Part shown: piece after piece, positions 9,763 through 20,030 of the stretch | How positions within the stretch are numbered: the stretch's first letter is position 1 | Layout of the letters: each line of letters begins with the position of its first letter | Source: Euclidia mi | Taxonomy: Eukaryota > Arthropoda > Insecta > Lepidoptera > Erebidae | DNA: 64,000 nt | Direction of reading: 5' to 3' | Assembly (NCBI GenBank): GCA_944739405.2 | Contig: OX123182.2 | Location: forward strand, 43,463,598-43,527,597 | The notes under the pieces: generated by a model | Seen by the model: the letters and a program-made list of their open reading frames with translations, nothing else | The model's database searches: none | What the model was told of the DNA's origin: nothing | Translations under genes and position numbers: made by a program

Positions 9763-10662
9763 TCAAGGTTGTTCTTGTGGCTTAATCTTGAGGACGTCTT
9801 CCTTTCTACGGATGACAAAGGCTGGAGAAGTATCTTTTGCTCGAACCAATATACGCCCGTGCTTGATCCATACATATCTATAACCGTATGCTTTGGCCGC
9901 TTCTCTGGCTTCACGAAACAAGGTTTTGTTTCTCAATGTCAAGTGCTCATTGATGTAAACTCTAACAGGTGGGCCCGATACGTTCAGCTGCTCTGACGAT
10001 ACCCCTTTATTCCGCCTGGCTGCTGTCACGAAGTTGTCACGAATCACTTGACTAGTAAACCTTACTATAATGTTTCTTGGCTGAGGGCTTCTTGGATTAG
10101 CTTGAGGTACCCGATGTATTGAGGTGATGAATTGCCCCGGTGCTGGTTGTTTAATGACAGTTGCAAGGGATTCAAGTAATGACATCAAGTTTTCGCCGCG
10201 CTTTTCAGGAAGATTGCTGATTTCAACATTGCAATGTCGATTCTGCTGCTCCATGTCATCAAATTTAGCTTCAAGATCAGAGACCCTTTTCACAGCTGTC
10301 AAACATTGACCTTCAAGTGCGGTCACACGTTTTTCCGCGATTTCTGTTCTTTTGTACAGGTCTTCATATCTGTCACTCAAAAATGTTATCGACGCCTTTA
10401 TATCTCCAAAGATGCTGTTAAAATTATCCATCATTTCACTTTGCTTGGCAAACCACTTTTCAAGCATATCATTCACGCTAGTTTGGAATGCCTGGAACTC
10501 TCTACGCATTTCCGTATCCGCACGCCCTGGTCTTCGGTTTGTTATGTTCAGTGAGGGTGATTCATATTTCGAAGGTGATTCTTCGTAGGTGGACGACTCA
10601 TAATCTTCACCCGTCTGCATGATGTTGTTCAATGCCGTGTAAGTAATCTCTGTATAGTTCAC
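9763..10662 (-). CDS. LINE ORF1 protein (coiled coil plus FP25K-like domain)
   Basis: 299 codons from ATG 10662. Residues about 50-145 form a heptad-rich coiled coil (EMRREFQAFQTSVNDMLEKW through VSDLEAKFDDMEQQ). This is followed by an RNA-binding-like region with NVEISNLPEKRGENL and SIHRVPQ, and a C-terminal domain VYINEHLT...LFREAREAAKAYGYRYVWIKHGRILVR. This is the architecture of ORF1 proteins in Jockey/CR1-type LINEs (baculovirus FP25K-like family), thought to coat element RNA as a multimer. The frame is uninterrupted, in contrast to ORF2. The start is the first ATG after the upstream non-coding leader. Confidence 0.9.
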   Translation of the reverse strand: MNYTEITYTALNNIMQTGEDYESSTYEESPSKYESPSLNITNRRPGRADTEMRREFQAFQTSVNDMLEKWFAKQSEMMDNFNSIFGDIKASITFLSDRYEDLYKRTEIAEKRVTALEGQCLTAVKRVSDLEAKFDDMEQQNRHCNVEISNLPEKRGENLMSLLESLATVIKQPAPGQFITSIHRVPQANPRSPQPRNIIVRFTSQVIRDNFVTAARRNKGVSSEQLNVSGPPVRVYINEHLTLRNKTLFREAREAAKAYGYRYVWIKHGRILVRAKDTSPAFVIRRKEDVLKIKPQEQP

Positions 10663-10699
10663 TACTCTGTAACGCGTGATCGTCGCGGTGACCTAGTCG

Positions 10700-11100
10700 A
10701 TATATAGATATATTTGTCTGTAGTAGCTACGCTAGAACTACGATCGAGCGAGTGAGGCAACCGGTTTACGCGACCGATGACACGAGAATATGAAGGTGAT
10801 TGCTATGTTTCTGTTACTATTTGATACATTTTTATATTGTGAATATACTAACAAAACTAAACGCGTAGCTCTCATTCAGCACAGCTCTCATGTTTTGATT
10901 TAAACGTAGCTCTCATACATGTAAATGCAAACGTATTTTTTTCTTTTATGTAGGGTATCGTTAGATAGGTGTGATAAATACAATAAAAGTTTGTTTGTTC
11001 AGCAATCCGTTTGTGAAATATTTAGCAAAAACCTCCAATTACAAAGTGTTCTTGTATTTTTAAATTAAGGTATATTTAATTCATAGTATTAAGGTATATT
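10700..11100. other. No gene seen
   Basis: Possible LINE 5' leader up to about 10800, then AT-rich DNA. GTAGCTCTCAT appears at 10866 and 10905 as a short direct repeat. Confidence 0.4.
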
Positions 11101-11107
11101 TAAACTC

Positions 11108-11375
11108 GATCGGTGATAGCCTAGTGGCGACATACGGGACTACTGAGACGCTGTTCTCGGGTTCGATCCCCAGGTACCCCGGGCAAACACCTCTAACTTT
11201 TCGAAGTTATGTGTGTATTAAAAATGTTTATTATCGCTCGCTTAATAAAGTGCTCGGTAGATGGCCATAGGCTCACCCCCTATTACATCGGGACTGAAAC
11301 ATAACTGGCGAAGTGTGTGTGTGTAATACACCTCTGCTTACCCCTTCGGGGATGAAAGCGTGCAGTTATGTTATG
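11108..11375 (+). mobile_element. Composite SINE: family B head, family A tail
   Basis: The head GATAGCCTAGTGGCGA (A box) and GGGTTCGATCC (B box) match the family B head at 42358. After TATGTGTGTATTAAAAATG the sequence switches to the family A body and tail (ATAGGCTCACCCCCTATTAC, CCCCTTCGGGGAT). RNA polymerase III boxes are readable. The junction lies near 11235-11265. Confidence 0.75.
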
Positions 11376-13985
11376 CTTTGTTATAAACTATGCTAAATAG
11401 TCACATATATCATGAACTTTCAAGGAAAATTAAACAGCTCATTAGGCTTTACTAAGTAACGAGTAATATAATCGAATAACTTAAATTGTCATTTGCAACC
11501 GATAAAATGAATATTGTAATCGATTCCTTTTACCCTTAGTACATTAGGTAAGGGCTACTACGGAACCCTTACCATTGTGCGAGGCACGACACGCACTTGG
11601 CCGGTTTTCTTTGTTGTTGTTACTCAGTCTACTTATTGTTAAACCTACAATCATAATGAAAAATTATCTTCATAATGCGTAAAACTTAACTTCACCGTTA
11701 AAACGGCCTTTAAACCATATTTCATTCTATAAAACAAATTTTAATGTAAACAGACCCTTAGGCACAACAAGACTTAAAATATTGATGACTGGGATTCTCG
11801 GAGTTAGTGGATTAACGATCTGAAGAAATTAGCCGGCAGTAATTGGGTGAAGAAGCGAAGGATTGCGTTTGCACAAGACGGAATCAGACGATTTACAACC
11901 GATAGATTTGTTTTTGATTATGATTGAATTACGGCCTTCAAATTGGAGTCTAATGGACAGTAAAGCTTTGATGAAGATTTGATCTTAAACACAATGATGA
12001 TGGTCTGTCATTATATATGTATAACAATCGTAATATATTGTATAAAGTAAATATGAGGATGGCCTTACACTAATATTGCATGTATATTACAATAGTAGCC
12101 AAGCCAATTAGCATAGAATCGGCTTTATAGCTGGCAGTTATCATGTATAGCGGTCATGAATGGCTAGTATATATGACTGCATGTCCGATGTTATGGTTTA
12201 AGTGCTTGCCTTACTACTGCCAGTGCATCAAGTATCACAGTTTCGGTACCCTCACATACTAGGCAACACTTAAGGTAATTCACAAATTATTGTTCCGAAA
12301 CTGGATGTTCTCGTGTAAGTTGTTTATAGCTTGTAAAGTCCCTCACGACTCGTGAATGTGTTGTACCTAGTGCAGCAGTTAATTATTCACTAGGGATTGG
12401 ATCACGCCTTTGCAAAATTTATAAGCACTATGATGGCAGGTCGAACGTTGCTTTTGACTTACCAATGAATGAAAGTCCTTAAGATATAATTAATTTACGT
12501 CGGAATTTCATATAAGTCTTATCGGTCCATTTAAAAAATAACTGGGAACAAGGCTTAGAATTACAGAATCAACCAATTAGTTTGACTGGCTAACTGGCTG
12601 GTAGGGTACAGATGATCCTACCAATGACAGAGAGGATTGCATTGTTTGCTTGTAGCCATTTTTCCCCACATACGTCCACGTGCAAATGAATGCCAGCGTT
12701 AAGAGACGAATGGCCACGTGTCAGTTACGTATTCGCTTCGTATCTCGTCTCGTGCTGGACAAATAAATAAGTGGCAGTAAGGCCCGTTGCTACCAGTATC
12801 AATATGTTAGACAAAACAATCCATTTTATGTTAGTTACTAGCATGTTTTATTTACAAGTGCTTAAAACCAAGCAGGAGATTGGCTAAGCTAAGCTATTAT
12901 TTGTTGTTGCTTTTAAACTGTGTGAGGGCGTAGCGTGAAAATGTGTACCGAATGAGATGGCTGTACTAGATGCGAAGCGGATTAAACAAAGCCGCGACGG
13001 GAAATAAGTATCATTAATCTACAATACGCTGTGCGTGCATTCGTCGCACACAATATTCTTTGAATGTCTTCACTGGCATCTCTCTATCGCATTCCTTACT
13101 TATTTCTTTCATTCATATCTCTTTTATCACCTCAGCGAGCATTTGAAATCTTCACGCCATGAAACCCTTTTTACCATAGTTCACTCGAGCGAGGCTATGA
13201 AAGCCAAACACATATTAGTATTTATCGCACATAATAGATATATAATCCATACAACCATATTTTTATAGAAAAAATAATATCAGTAGGTATTTCCAAAATT
13301 ATACATAATAAATGTAGTAATCATTTTGTCATGGCTTAAATTCCCATTTCAATATCTCATAGAATATTTAAAACCATCTCGACATTTGTCCTGACGGAAG
13401 AAATATTCATAACCCAGATTTAAATGAAATTCATTGCGAAAGCTTATTAAAAATACTCCCAGTGGATTTACTTGGTCATATCAGTACAGCGACTATTATA
13501 ATAAAGGGACGCCCTGAACCCAGAATAACAATTAATGCGTCATTCGGCGTACAGATGAATATTATGACATTGACACGGGTGTACAGGGACTATACGTTAC
13601 AGTAATATTGTTTAGTACGTGATTTAATATTGAAAGGGAAGTCAAGCTGTATATAATGTAGTTGCGTGGCCCCTTTAAAATTATATATCGTCTAAGCCAG
13701 CTTGCGGTTTTGCCCGAGTTTGACTAGATTGAATCTTACTGCCACGTCCCTACACTAAAATTAAACGTTAATCTCCAAACATTATCTTGTTTTACGGCTC
13801 TCACATATAAAACATCTACCTGCCAAATTTATACTTTAAATATCAAGGAGTCGTCGAGATTTTGTGCTCAGTTAGTCACTGGCAATGGTTTGCATTTTTT
13901 ACATATAACATACATATTTTACTTTGTCCGCGGATTCGTCAGTATGGAGTTCTTACTTTCGTCTATATCGCGTAATTATTAAAAA
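11376..13985. other. Long non-coding stretch, no gene seen
   Basis: About 2.6 kb without a supported gene. The 77-codon frame at 13035-13268 has no recognisable domain. Confidence 0.45.
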
Positions 13986-13989
13986 TACT

Positions 13990-14228
13990 GCCTCCGTGGT
14001 CCAGTGGATAGCGTATGCGACTGCTGATCGGAGGTCCTGGGTTGGGCAAAAGTGTTACTGGGTTTTTCCGAATTCTCAGTAGCAGCAGGGAGTCTGGTGA
14101 TGTGCCCGGTAACGGCAATAGGCTCGTCCCCTATTACGTAGGACCTAAAAATTCTTGGCGAAATGTGGGTGTAATATTACACCACTACCTGCCCCTTCGA
14201 GGATAAAGGCATGAGTCTATAAAAATAT
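13990..14228 (+). mobile_element. SINE family A, near full length
   Basis: tRNA-like head (CCTCCGTGGTCCAGTGG, an A box), degraded B box (TCCTGGGTTGGGC), body with GTTTTTCCGAATTCTCAGTA and tail CCCCTTCGAGGATAAAGGCA. The 63-codon frame inside is incidental. Confidence 0.85.
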
Positions 14229-14234
14229 TAAAAA

Positions 14235-14645
14235 TTAAAGGTGATATTCCTTGCTCCGAGGCAAGCTTAAAATAATTATGCGATATAGACCCGTTACATA
14301 AGTATCGGCAGGTATGTGTACGATTCGCGAAAGTTTATAGAGCTTAAATAATGTTTATTTTACCTGATAGTTATTAGAAATACAAAGTACATTGTTTGAT
14401 GTTTTAAAAACGTAGCTATCCTGGAACCTATAAGCAACATACGAGAATCGAGATAATTAAATAAATGTACGAGATTTGGGGACAGTTCCAAGAAGGACTT
14501 GATGAAATAAACAATGAAGTTACTCAGTACGTGTATTCCCTTTTCGATTGCTATGTTTGTGTTTTGTCTTGTTTTTCATATACCTACAGAACAGAAATAG
14601 AGAAGCTAAACTTACTTCATAAATAGACCATACTAGATTAAATTA
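14235..14645. other. No gene seen
   Basis: AT-rich DNA without recognised elements. Confidence 0.45.
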
Positions 14646-14647
14646 AT

Positions 14648-15330
14648 AATAATAATAATAATTCTTTATTTCAGACCAGTTAAGTCCATACAGTAATGAA
14701 GTGAAGGTTAATAAATCTAAATATAAAAAATATAAAAAGTGTTAATATCAAATTATTCACAGATTGTGTAAGCGCGACCAGGCCATGGAGAATAGACAAT
14801 CCGTTTCCATTCGGCCAGCAAAAATTTTTAGGTAGCTGTTGAAGCTACCACGAACCCGCCGCGCCAGGGACGCTGCTCTCTTTCTTAATATAGCGGCAAA
14901 GCCGTCCACACGAGCCTCAGCGAACATCTCTGACGCACTACAGAAGCGCGGCAGCCCCATCAGCGCCCTAAATCCATTATTATATTGGACTCGCAAGACA
15001 TTGTAAGCCATTTGCGTATGCTTGACCCATAGGCTGCACATGTAAAACGATTGACAAAACGCCTTGAATAGGGTTACTTTGACTTGTTCAGTGCAGCGTG
15101 CGAACCTACGAGCCAGCATGTTCGCCCTGACTGACAATGCCCTGCGTTCCATGTCCACATCATCTTTGAGTGACTCGGTGACCCAGTGGCCCAGGTACTT
15201 AACTCGATCAACTATTCTTAGAGGATGGTTATTTAAAGTGATCGTGGGTACATGCTGATAACTTTTCTTACCCCTTAATGACACAATATTTTTATTGAAA
15301 ATAGTGATGTTTGCCATCGGATGGAATAGT
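14648..15330 (-). mobile_element. 5'-truncated LINE, RT C-terminal part
   Basis: Minus-strand fragment with the C-terminal region of a non-LTR reverse transcriptase at 14757-15317 (KYLGHWVTESLKDD, then RALSVRANMLARRFARCT and NGFRALMGLPRFCSASEMFAEARVD), open for 186 codons to its stop. Past the stop come AATAAA and an (ATT)n tail at 14648-14668. This sequence class is abundant in moth and butterfly genomes. The catalytic YADD half is absent. Confidence 0.85.
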
Positions 15331-16555
15331 ATACCATGCCGTGCATCGGACAGTTTGCCTCAATATCCATTGATTATTCCTCAATAATTAAGAAATTACT
15401 TTGACAAAAACTGCATGGTATTTATGCACCCATGTCAAAGATATTGAGTCGCATTTGGGACAACGTTTTAATAATGATGCGGACAATCGAACAGAGCTAT
15501 TTCTCAGAGAATATCTACTTTTCTAGTATATGTTTGCCTTACTGCATACAATAGATAATACGCTACCAATTTCCATCACAAACCTCCATCCCGTCAAAGT
15601 CTCGGTAATGTAATTGTTATACTCTTTAATTACTCTATTACCCAGTTACCTACTCCATACGATGTTGATGATCTACTTAATATGATATATCAATCAAAAG
15701 ACTAAAGATGATATATACGTCCACCAGTTCACCACAGATGGTCGTTAGCTCAAGGTAAGCAGTAATTGCTTCACTCAGCATTAATTAAGTACATCCAGGG
15801 TATTAAGTACTGGTACTTTGAGGTTATTAATTCGATGATATGTATACAATAAATGATAAATGGCAGTTCTGAGAGAACAATTTCGGGCTGTTACCGTACC
15901 ATATAGAACCAGTACCGTTGGAGTAAAGGTCATCACTCATTATAGCCGCACCGCTTTAGTGCGTAAAGTATCGGAATCGCCTCGTATAAATCAAACCTCT
16001 AGCTGTCACGCTACCGAAAAAAACTTTGTCTTGCCGTTTATGTAGAAATAGAATACCGAGAATCACTCATGAGTATAAACTGTGGTTCTCGTTTGTAATT
16101 AAGTTACTGGGTCTTCTGCCACTGATAATTTTTTTTTTGTGATACTTAGACAGTAAGTAAGCATCAACATGCGTCATAACCATCGCATATTTTTGAACCT
16201 AGTGATGCTAGGCAGGTTTTACTCTCTTTTCGTCCGAATTACTTTCATAAGGATTTGATATCGTTAGTCATCTGCTGTCTGGTAAATCATTCAGACTGCT
16301 AACCCTGAGATCGTGAGTTCTATTTAAATGACTTAGCTCCAGTTTCCCCTGCACTGCTTACATCTATTTTTCAGTTTTGAATTGGAATGAAATTTGTACA
16401 AGTAATCTGACATTGGCCAGCAGCGTTCTGAGAACTGGAATGTAATGTAAATGATCTGTAATAATGTAATATATCATCGCAATATATGCATTTTGAAATG
16501 GTGATAATTAATTTGATTTCTACCTATAAATATATAACCATAAAATCGCTATATA
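15331..16555. other. No gene seen
   Basis: AT-rich non-coding DNA. A 61-codon frame at 15860-16045 has no domain. Confidence 0.45.
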
Positions 16556-16559
16556 ACAA

Positions 16560-16730
16560 GGTACCGTTGGAAATTCTCAGTAGCAGCACAGAGTCTGGTA
16601 ATGTGCCCGGTACGGCAATAGGCTCGGCCCCTGTTACGTGGGACAAAAAAATTCCTGGCGAAATGTGGGTGTCATATTACATCTCTGCCTATCCCTTCGG
16701 GGATACAGGCGTGAGTCTATAAATAAATAT
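16560..16730 (+). mobile_element. SINE family A, head missing
   Basis: Begins at CCGTTGGAAATTCTCAGTAG and runs to GGGGATACAGGCGTGAGTCT. It is the counterpart of the SINE at 5025-5160. Its tail frame reads SAYPFGDTG, matching the last codons of the RTE LINE. Confidence 0.85.
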
Positions 16731-17290
16731 AATAAAAAATCAAGGTACCTTGACCCGTGAGTCATACAATTAAAACGTCACTTTGCGTACAGTGAATCAG
16801 TGCTGCACCTTTTTGTCTCCCCTATTCGTTCACGATGCAAATTTGAAATTGTATAATGGATTGAGTAGTAAACGGTTGTTTAAATTATTTATCGTAAGTC
16901 CAGTAAGCTAACCATGTTAAATTAAAACAACTCCTGATTTTATTTATTTATATGATTACACGAAACAGAATCTAGATCAAGTTAAAACATAAATAATTTT
17001 AATATGTTTGAAAAATTATAGAGTGGAGTACCTATACACAAAGTGGCTAGACAAGAAGAGCTGAAAATCGGTCACGATGGGTGCGGCATTGGAGTGGCTT
17101 CTAACTAGCAGTGGATTATGGCAGGCTGATGATCATGATGATAAATAAAATATGATGACAAATAAAATATTTAACTAGTTTTACAAAATTCTGTTGAAAG
17201 TTTCAAATCTGACCCACTACTTTCAACATGCGCAAATGAGGTGGTTATCAAGAAACCCTTATGCGCCGCCTCTTTCTCAAAATAACATTT

Positions 17291-17557
17291 GGCCTCATTC
17301 GCACAAGAGCTTTTATAACGAGCGCAAAAATGATCAAATCTGGCTTTGGCGCTTTCAATGAGAGCGTTCATACGAGCACTTTCAAATCACTCTTGTCCCC
17401 GGTTCCATAAGGTCTATTCCATTTAACGCCCAATGCCCAGCGTTGAAATGGCATTACGTTTTAAAAGCGCTTCGTGTGAACATATATTAGGGAATGATTT
17501 GTTCTATTTTCACCCATTTTTAGCGCGCGTTAAATAAGCTCGCGTGCGAATGAGGCC
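17291..17557. mobile_element. Harbinger-type MITE, copy 2
   Basis: Same inverted-repeat element as 4197-4464, in opposite orientation. TTA flanks one end (17558-17560); the other flank reads TTT. Confidence 0.75.
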
Positions 17558-17592
17558 TTACAACTTTTCGATATCCATCACGTATTCACAAC

Positions 17593-18241
17593 TGTCTAGA
17601 ATTTGGCTAGAAGGAGCTGGGATTAATTGCAGCAGATTTGTGGAAGCGTGACTCTATTCATCAGCCCTTGTCAGCCACAACAAATCTCAGACACAAATGC
17701 ACCGTGTTGCAAAGCGAATACAAGTATTAAGTAGGTACATGAAAATTTTACCTTATATCTCCTGGTGATGTTCTTGAGTGGAGTCCTGGAGGCAAGCTAG
17801 ATACACACAAGACTAAAATTGGCCAATATTAGCAAGTGAATTATCTTTACTTTACCAGACTCCAATGCAGCGTCTTCAATGCACGATGCAAGTGGTAGTA
17901 GAATTCACAATTTCTCAAAATGCCAGTGTTCCATATATATGATATCACAATTGATCAACACTGCGGACTGATCAGTGCCGGACAAATCAAAAGCGGCAGT
18001 TTTACGAGAGTTTACTCTATTTAGTTCAATTAAACAATTCACACGAAATGGTAAAAGGTGTGCTCACAATACTTTTTACAAATGTTCAATATGTCACAAA
18101 CCTTGCCGGAAGTCTTTTCCGGAAGGGGAAGTTGACAGTTCAGTGTGACCATTGTCAGAAATTTTCAATAGACTAAACAAAATGTTACTTAATCGATATA
18201 ATCGATTTGACTTATAATAAAAACTAATTCTATTTCAAACA
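17593..18241 (-). repeat. BEL-Pao 3' LTR
   Basis: Canonical TG...CA ends. The minus-strand start TGTTTGAAATAG is shared with the plus-strand copy at 57733. Confidence 0.95.
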
Positions 18242-18262
18242 TCCACCCGCCCCGGACCGGCC
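18242..18262 (-). promoter_or_regulatory. Polypurine tract of the BEL-Pao element
   Basis: On the minus strand the G-rich stretch CCGGGGCGGGTGGA directly abuts the 3' LTR. The same stretch precedes the LTR at 61075. It is the expected plus-strand priming site. Confidence 0.75.
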
Positions 18263-18272
18263 TACCGGTCCG

Positions 18273-19682
18273 CTAATCAGTTGGTAGACGTGACAATGTT
18301 GCAACCGCTCTCCTCAGAATCGAACCGTCCACCAAGACCTCAGCAAATCGGGGAACTCTATCAGTCCCAGTTACCAAACGAAGGATGCGCCCCCTGCGCC
18401 ATCTGAGTGGCGGAAGGTTAGCCTCCTTGATCAAAACGAGGTCACCAATCTTGGGTGGATCGGTCTTGTCGGTCCACTTAACGCGTTGCTGGAGTATGTG
18501 CAAATATTCCAAATTCCAGCGTTTCCAAAAGCTCTGAGTAATCTGGCGTACCAATTCAAAATGCGAGAGACGACCAGGTCTCGTATCAATATAGGGGTAC
18601 TCAAGCAAGGCGACAAGTGGGCGACCAATCAAAAAATGGCCCGGCGTAAGGGCCTCCAAGTCATTCGGATCTGAGGAGATCGGGCACAATGGCCGAGAGT
18701 TCAAAACGGCCTCAATCTTACAAAACACAGTTGCGAGTTCCTCAAATGTAAGGACAGATTCACCGATTGTCCTGCGCAAGTGTGTTTTGGCCGATTTTAC
18801 GGCGGCCTCAAATATACCACCCCAGTGTGGACAATTTGGTGGGGAAAACAACCAATTTATCCCACGTCGGGCAAGCCTATCACCTATATCAGCTTTGTTG
18901 GTTTCAAGGAAATTAACAACATCATTCAAATAATTATATGTGCCCTTGAAGTTAGTGCCGCAGTCAGAACGGATCAAGGAAGGCAGCCCTCTGCGGGATA
19001 CAAATCTGTCAAATGTGGCTACAAACGCCTCGGTCGTAAGCGAGGAGACCAGTTGTAAGTGTACGGCCTTTGTGGAAAGACAAACAAAAACGCACAAGTA
19101 GGCCTTGACAGTCTTGCTGTTTCGAAGTGTCGACGTTTTTACCAAAAAGGGACCAGCGAAGTCCGTGCCAACACCGTCAAACGTCCTGCTCTCAGTTACG
19201 CGATCTGCCGGTAAGTCTCCCATCAACGGCTGCATGGTAGAAGCCTTGAGCTTACAGCAAGGGATGCAGCGAAAGACTACACTCCGAATAATTCTTCGGG
19301 CAGACAAGATCCAAAATTCGCGTTGCAAAATGGCCAACAGCGCATTACAACCAGCATGCGAACCTTTAAGGTGACGGTCAGTTACCAACAAGCGTACCAA
19401 ATGACCGTCCTTAGGTAACAACAGGGGGTGACGTGCCCCGTAAGGGAGGTTGGCGTTCTTGAGACGCCCTCCAACGCGCAAGAGACCCGTATCGTCCAAA
19501 AAGAGGTTCAATTTAGATACAGCTCCCGATAGTTTCGATCTCCCTGATTTAAGGATAGCAATCTCCTTCTCAAAATGCGCCAATTGCACAGAATGAACCC
19601 AAAAGGTGCGAGACTCCTGTCGTTCCTGTGGTGAGAGAAACGGTGTCAGTCGTTTCTGTTGTGGGTATCCAAGCAGTAACAC
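18273..19682 (-). CDS. BEL-Pao integrase (pol C-terminus)
   Basis: About 465 codons, open throughout. The start is not a true initiation site: this is the C-terminal part of pol after a frame break near 19672. The zinc-binding part is H..GSH..C....L...FW then RCIPCCK. The catalytic D,D,E triad is visible as VGTDFAGP, IRSDCGTNFKG and GGIFEAAVKS. The C-terminal part has KWTDKTDPPKIGDLVLIKE and LPPLRWRRGRI, typical of BEL-Pao (DUF5641-like) tails. Its role is insertion of element cDNA. The D,D,E core is intact, unlike that of the plus-strand copy at 60122-61043. Confidence 0.95.
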   Translation of the reverse strand: MLLLGYPQQKRLTPFLSPQERQESRTFWVHSVQLAHFEKEIAILKSGRSKLSGAVSKLNLFLDDTGLLRVGGRLKNANLPYGARHPLLLPKDGHLVRLLVTDRHLKGSHAGCNALLAILQREFWILSARRIIRSVVFRCIPCCKLKASTMQPLMGDLPADRVTESRTFDGVGTDFAGPFLVKTSTLRNSKTVKAYLCVFVCLSTKAVHLQLVSSLTTEAFVATFDRFVSRRGLPSLIRSDCGTNFKGTYNYLNDVVNFLETNKADIGDRLARRGINWLFSPPNCPHWGGIFEAAVKSAKTHLRRTIGESVLTFEELATVFCKIEAVLNSRPLCPISSDPNDLEALTPGHFLIGRPLVALLEYPYIDTRPGRLSHFELVRQITQSFWKRWNLEYLHILQQRVKWTDKTDPPKIGDLVLIKEANLPPLRWRRGRILRLVTGTDRVPRFAEVLVDGSILRRAVATLSRLPTD

Positions 19683-20030
19683 CTAAGAACTTGTCGAGGG
19701 AGCTGTAACGATTCAACAGGAAATCCGGGTCGAAGGCGCATTCCACCTTCTCAAGAGAGAGTGTTCGTAGACCCGGCAAATTAGAAGTATTCAAAACTGG
19801 CGTTCGAGGCCAATCAATTTCTGGTCGACTCAACCATTCCGGACCCCACCACAGCGAATGACCTATCAAACTAGGCGTCAAGCATCCGCGCGAGGCACAA
19901 TCAGCGGGGTTGAGCTCACCTGGCACGTGTCTCCAAACAAGTTTGACTTCGGATTTCTGGATTTGGGAAACGCGATTAGCGACAAATACCTCCAAAGTGT
20001 GGACAGAAGCCTTCAACCAACAAAGAACAT
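19570..20030 (-). pseudogene. BEL-Pao RNase H to integrase linker, frame-shifted
   Basis: Contains HTLEVFVANRVSQIQK, KLVWRHVPGELNPADCASRG and WWGPEWL, the region between RT/RNase H and integrase. Upstream, the RT frame ends at TDSQMFFVG: compared with the plus copy (59280), one T is missing at about 20033. Downstream, after LGVTAWI, about 26 nt present in the plus copy (from about 59664) are absent, which throws the frame out again before integrase. Confidence 0.9.

Larger units (their letters stand above)
5167..10690 (-). mobile_element. Jockey/CR1-type LINE, two ORFs, inactivated
   Basis: A minus-strand non-LTR retrotransposon: ORF1 at 9763-10662, ORF2 endonuclease at 7240-8672, ORF2 reverse transcriptase at 5613-6945, and an A-rich 3' end near 5167-5190 (AATAAATAAAATAAAAA). 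It is split by a 603-bp retroposon between the ORFs and a 0.3-kb insert inside ORF2. The 5' boundary is uncertain; 10690 is where ORF1-proximal sequence ends in my reading. No target-site duplication was found, so the ends are approximate. Confidence 0.85.
16560..17592 (-). repeat. Inverted duplication, copy 2 left part
   Basis: Reverse complement of about 4170-5160. It continues at 25391-25625 on the far side of the BEL-Pao element. The SINE family A copy at 16560-16730 (plus strand here) lies at its outer end. Confidence 0.9.

Noticed and set aside
17171..17371. 66-codon minus-strand frame matched by 62 codons at 4397-4585
   Set aside because: The match is explained by the inverted duplication; the frame crosses a MITE end and differs in length between the copies.
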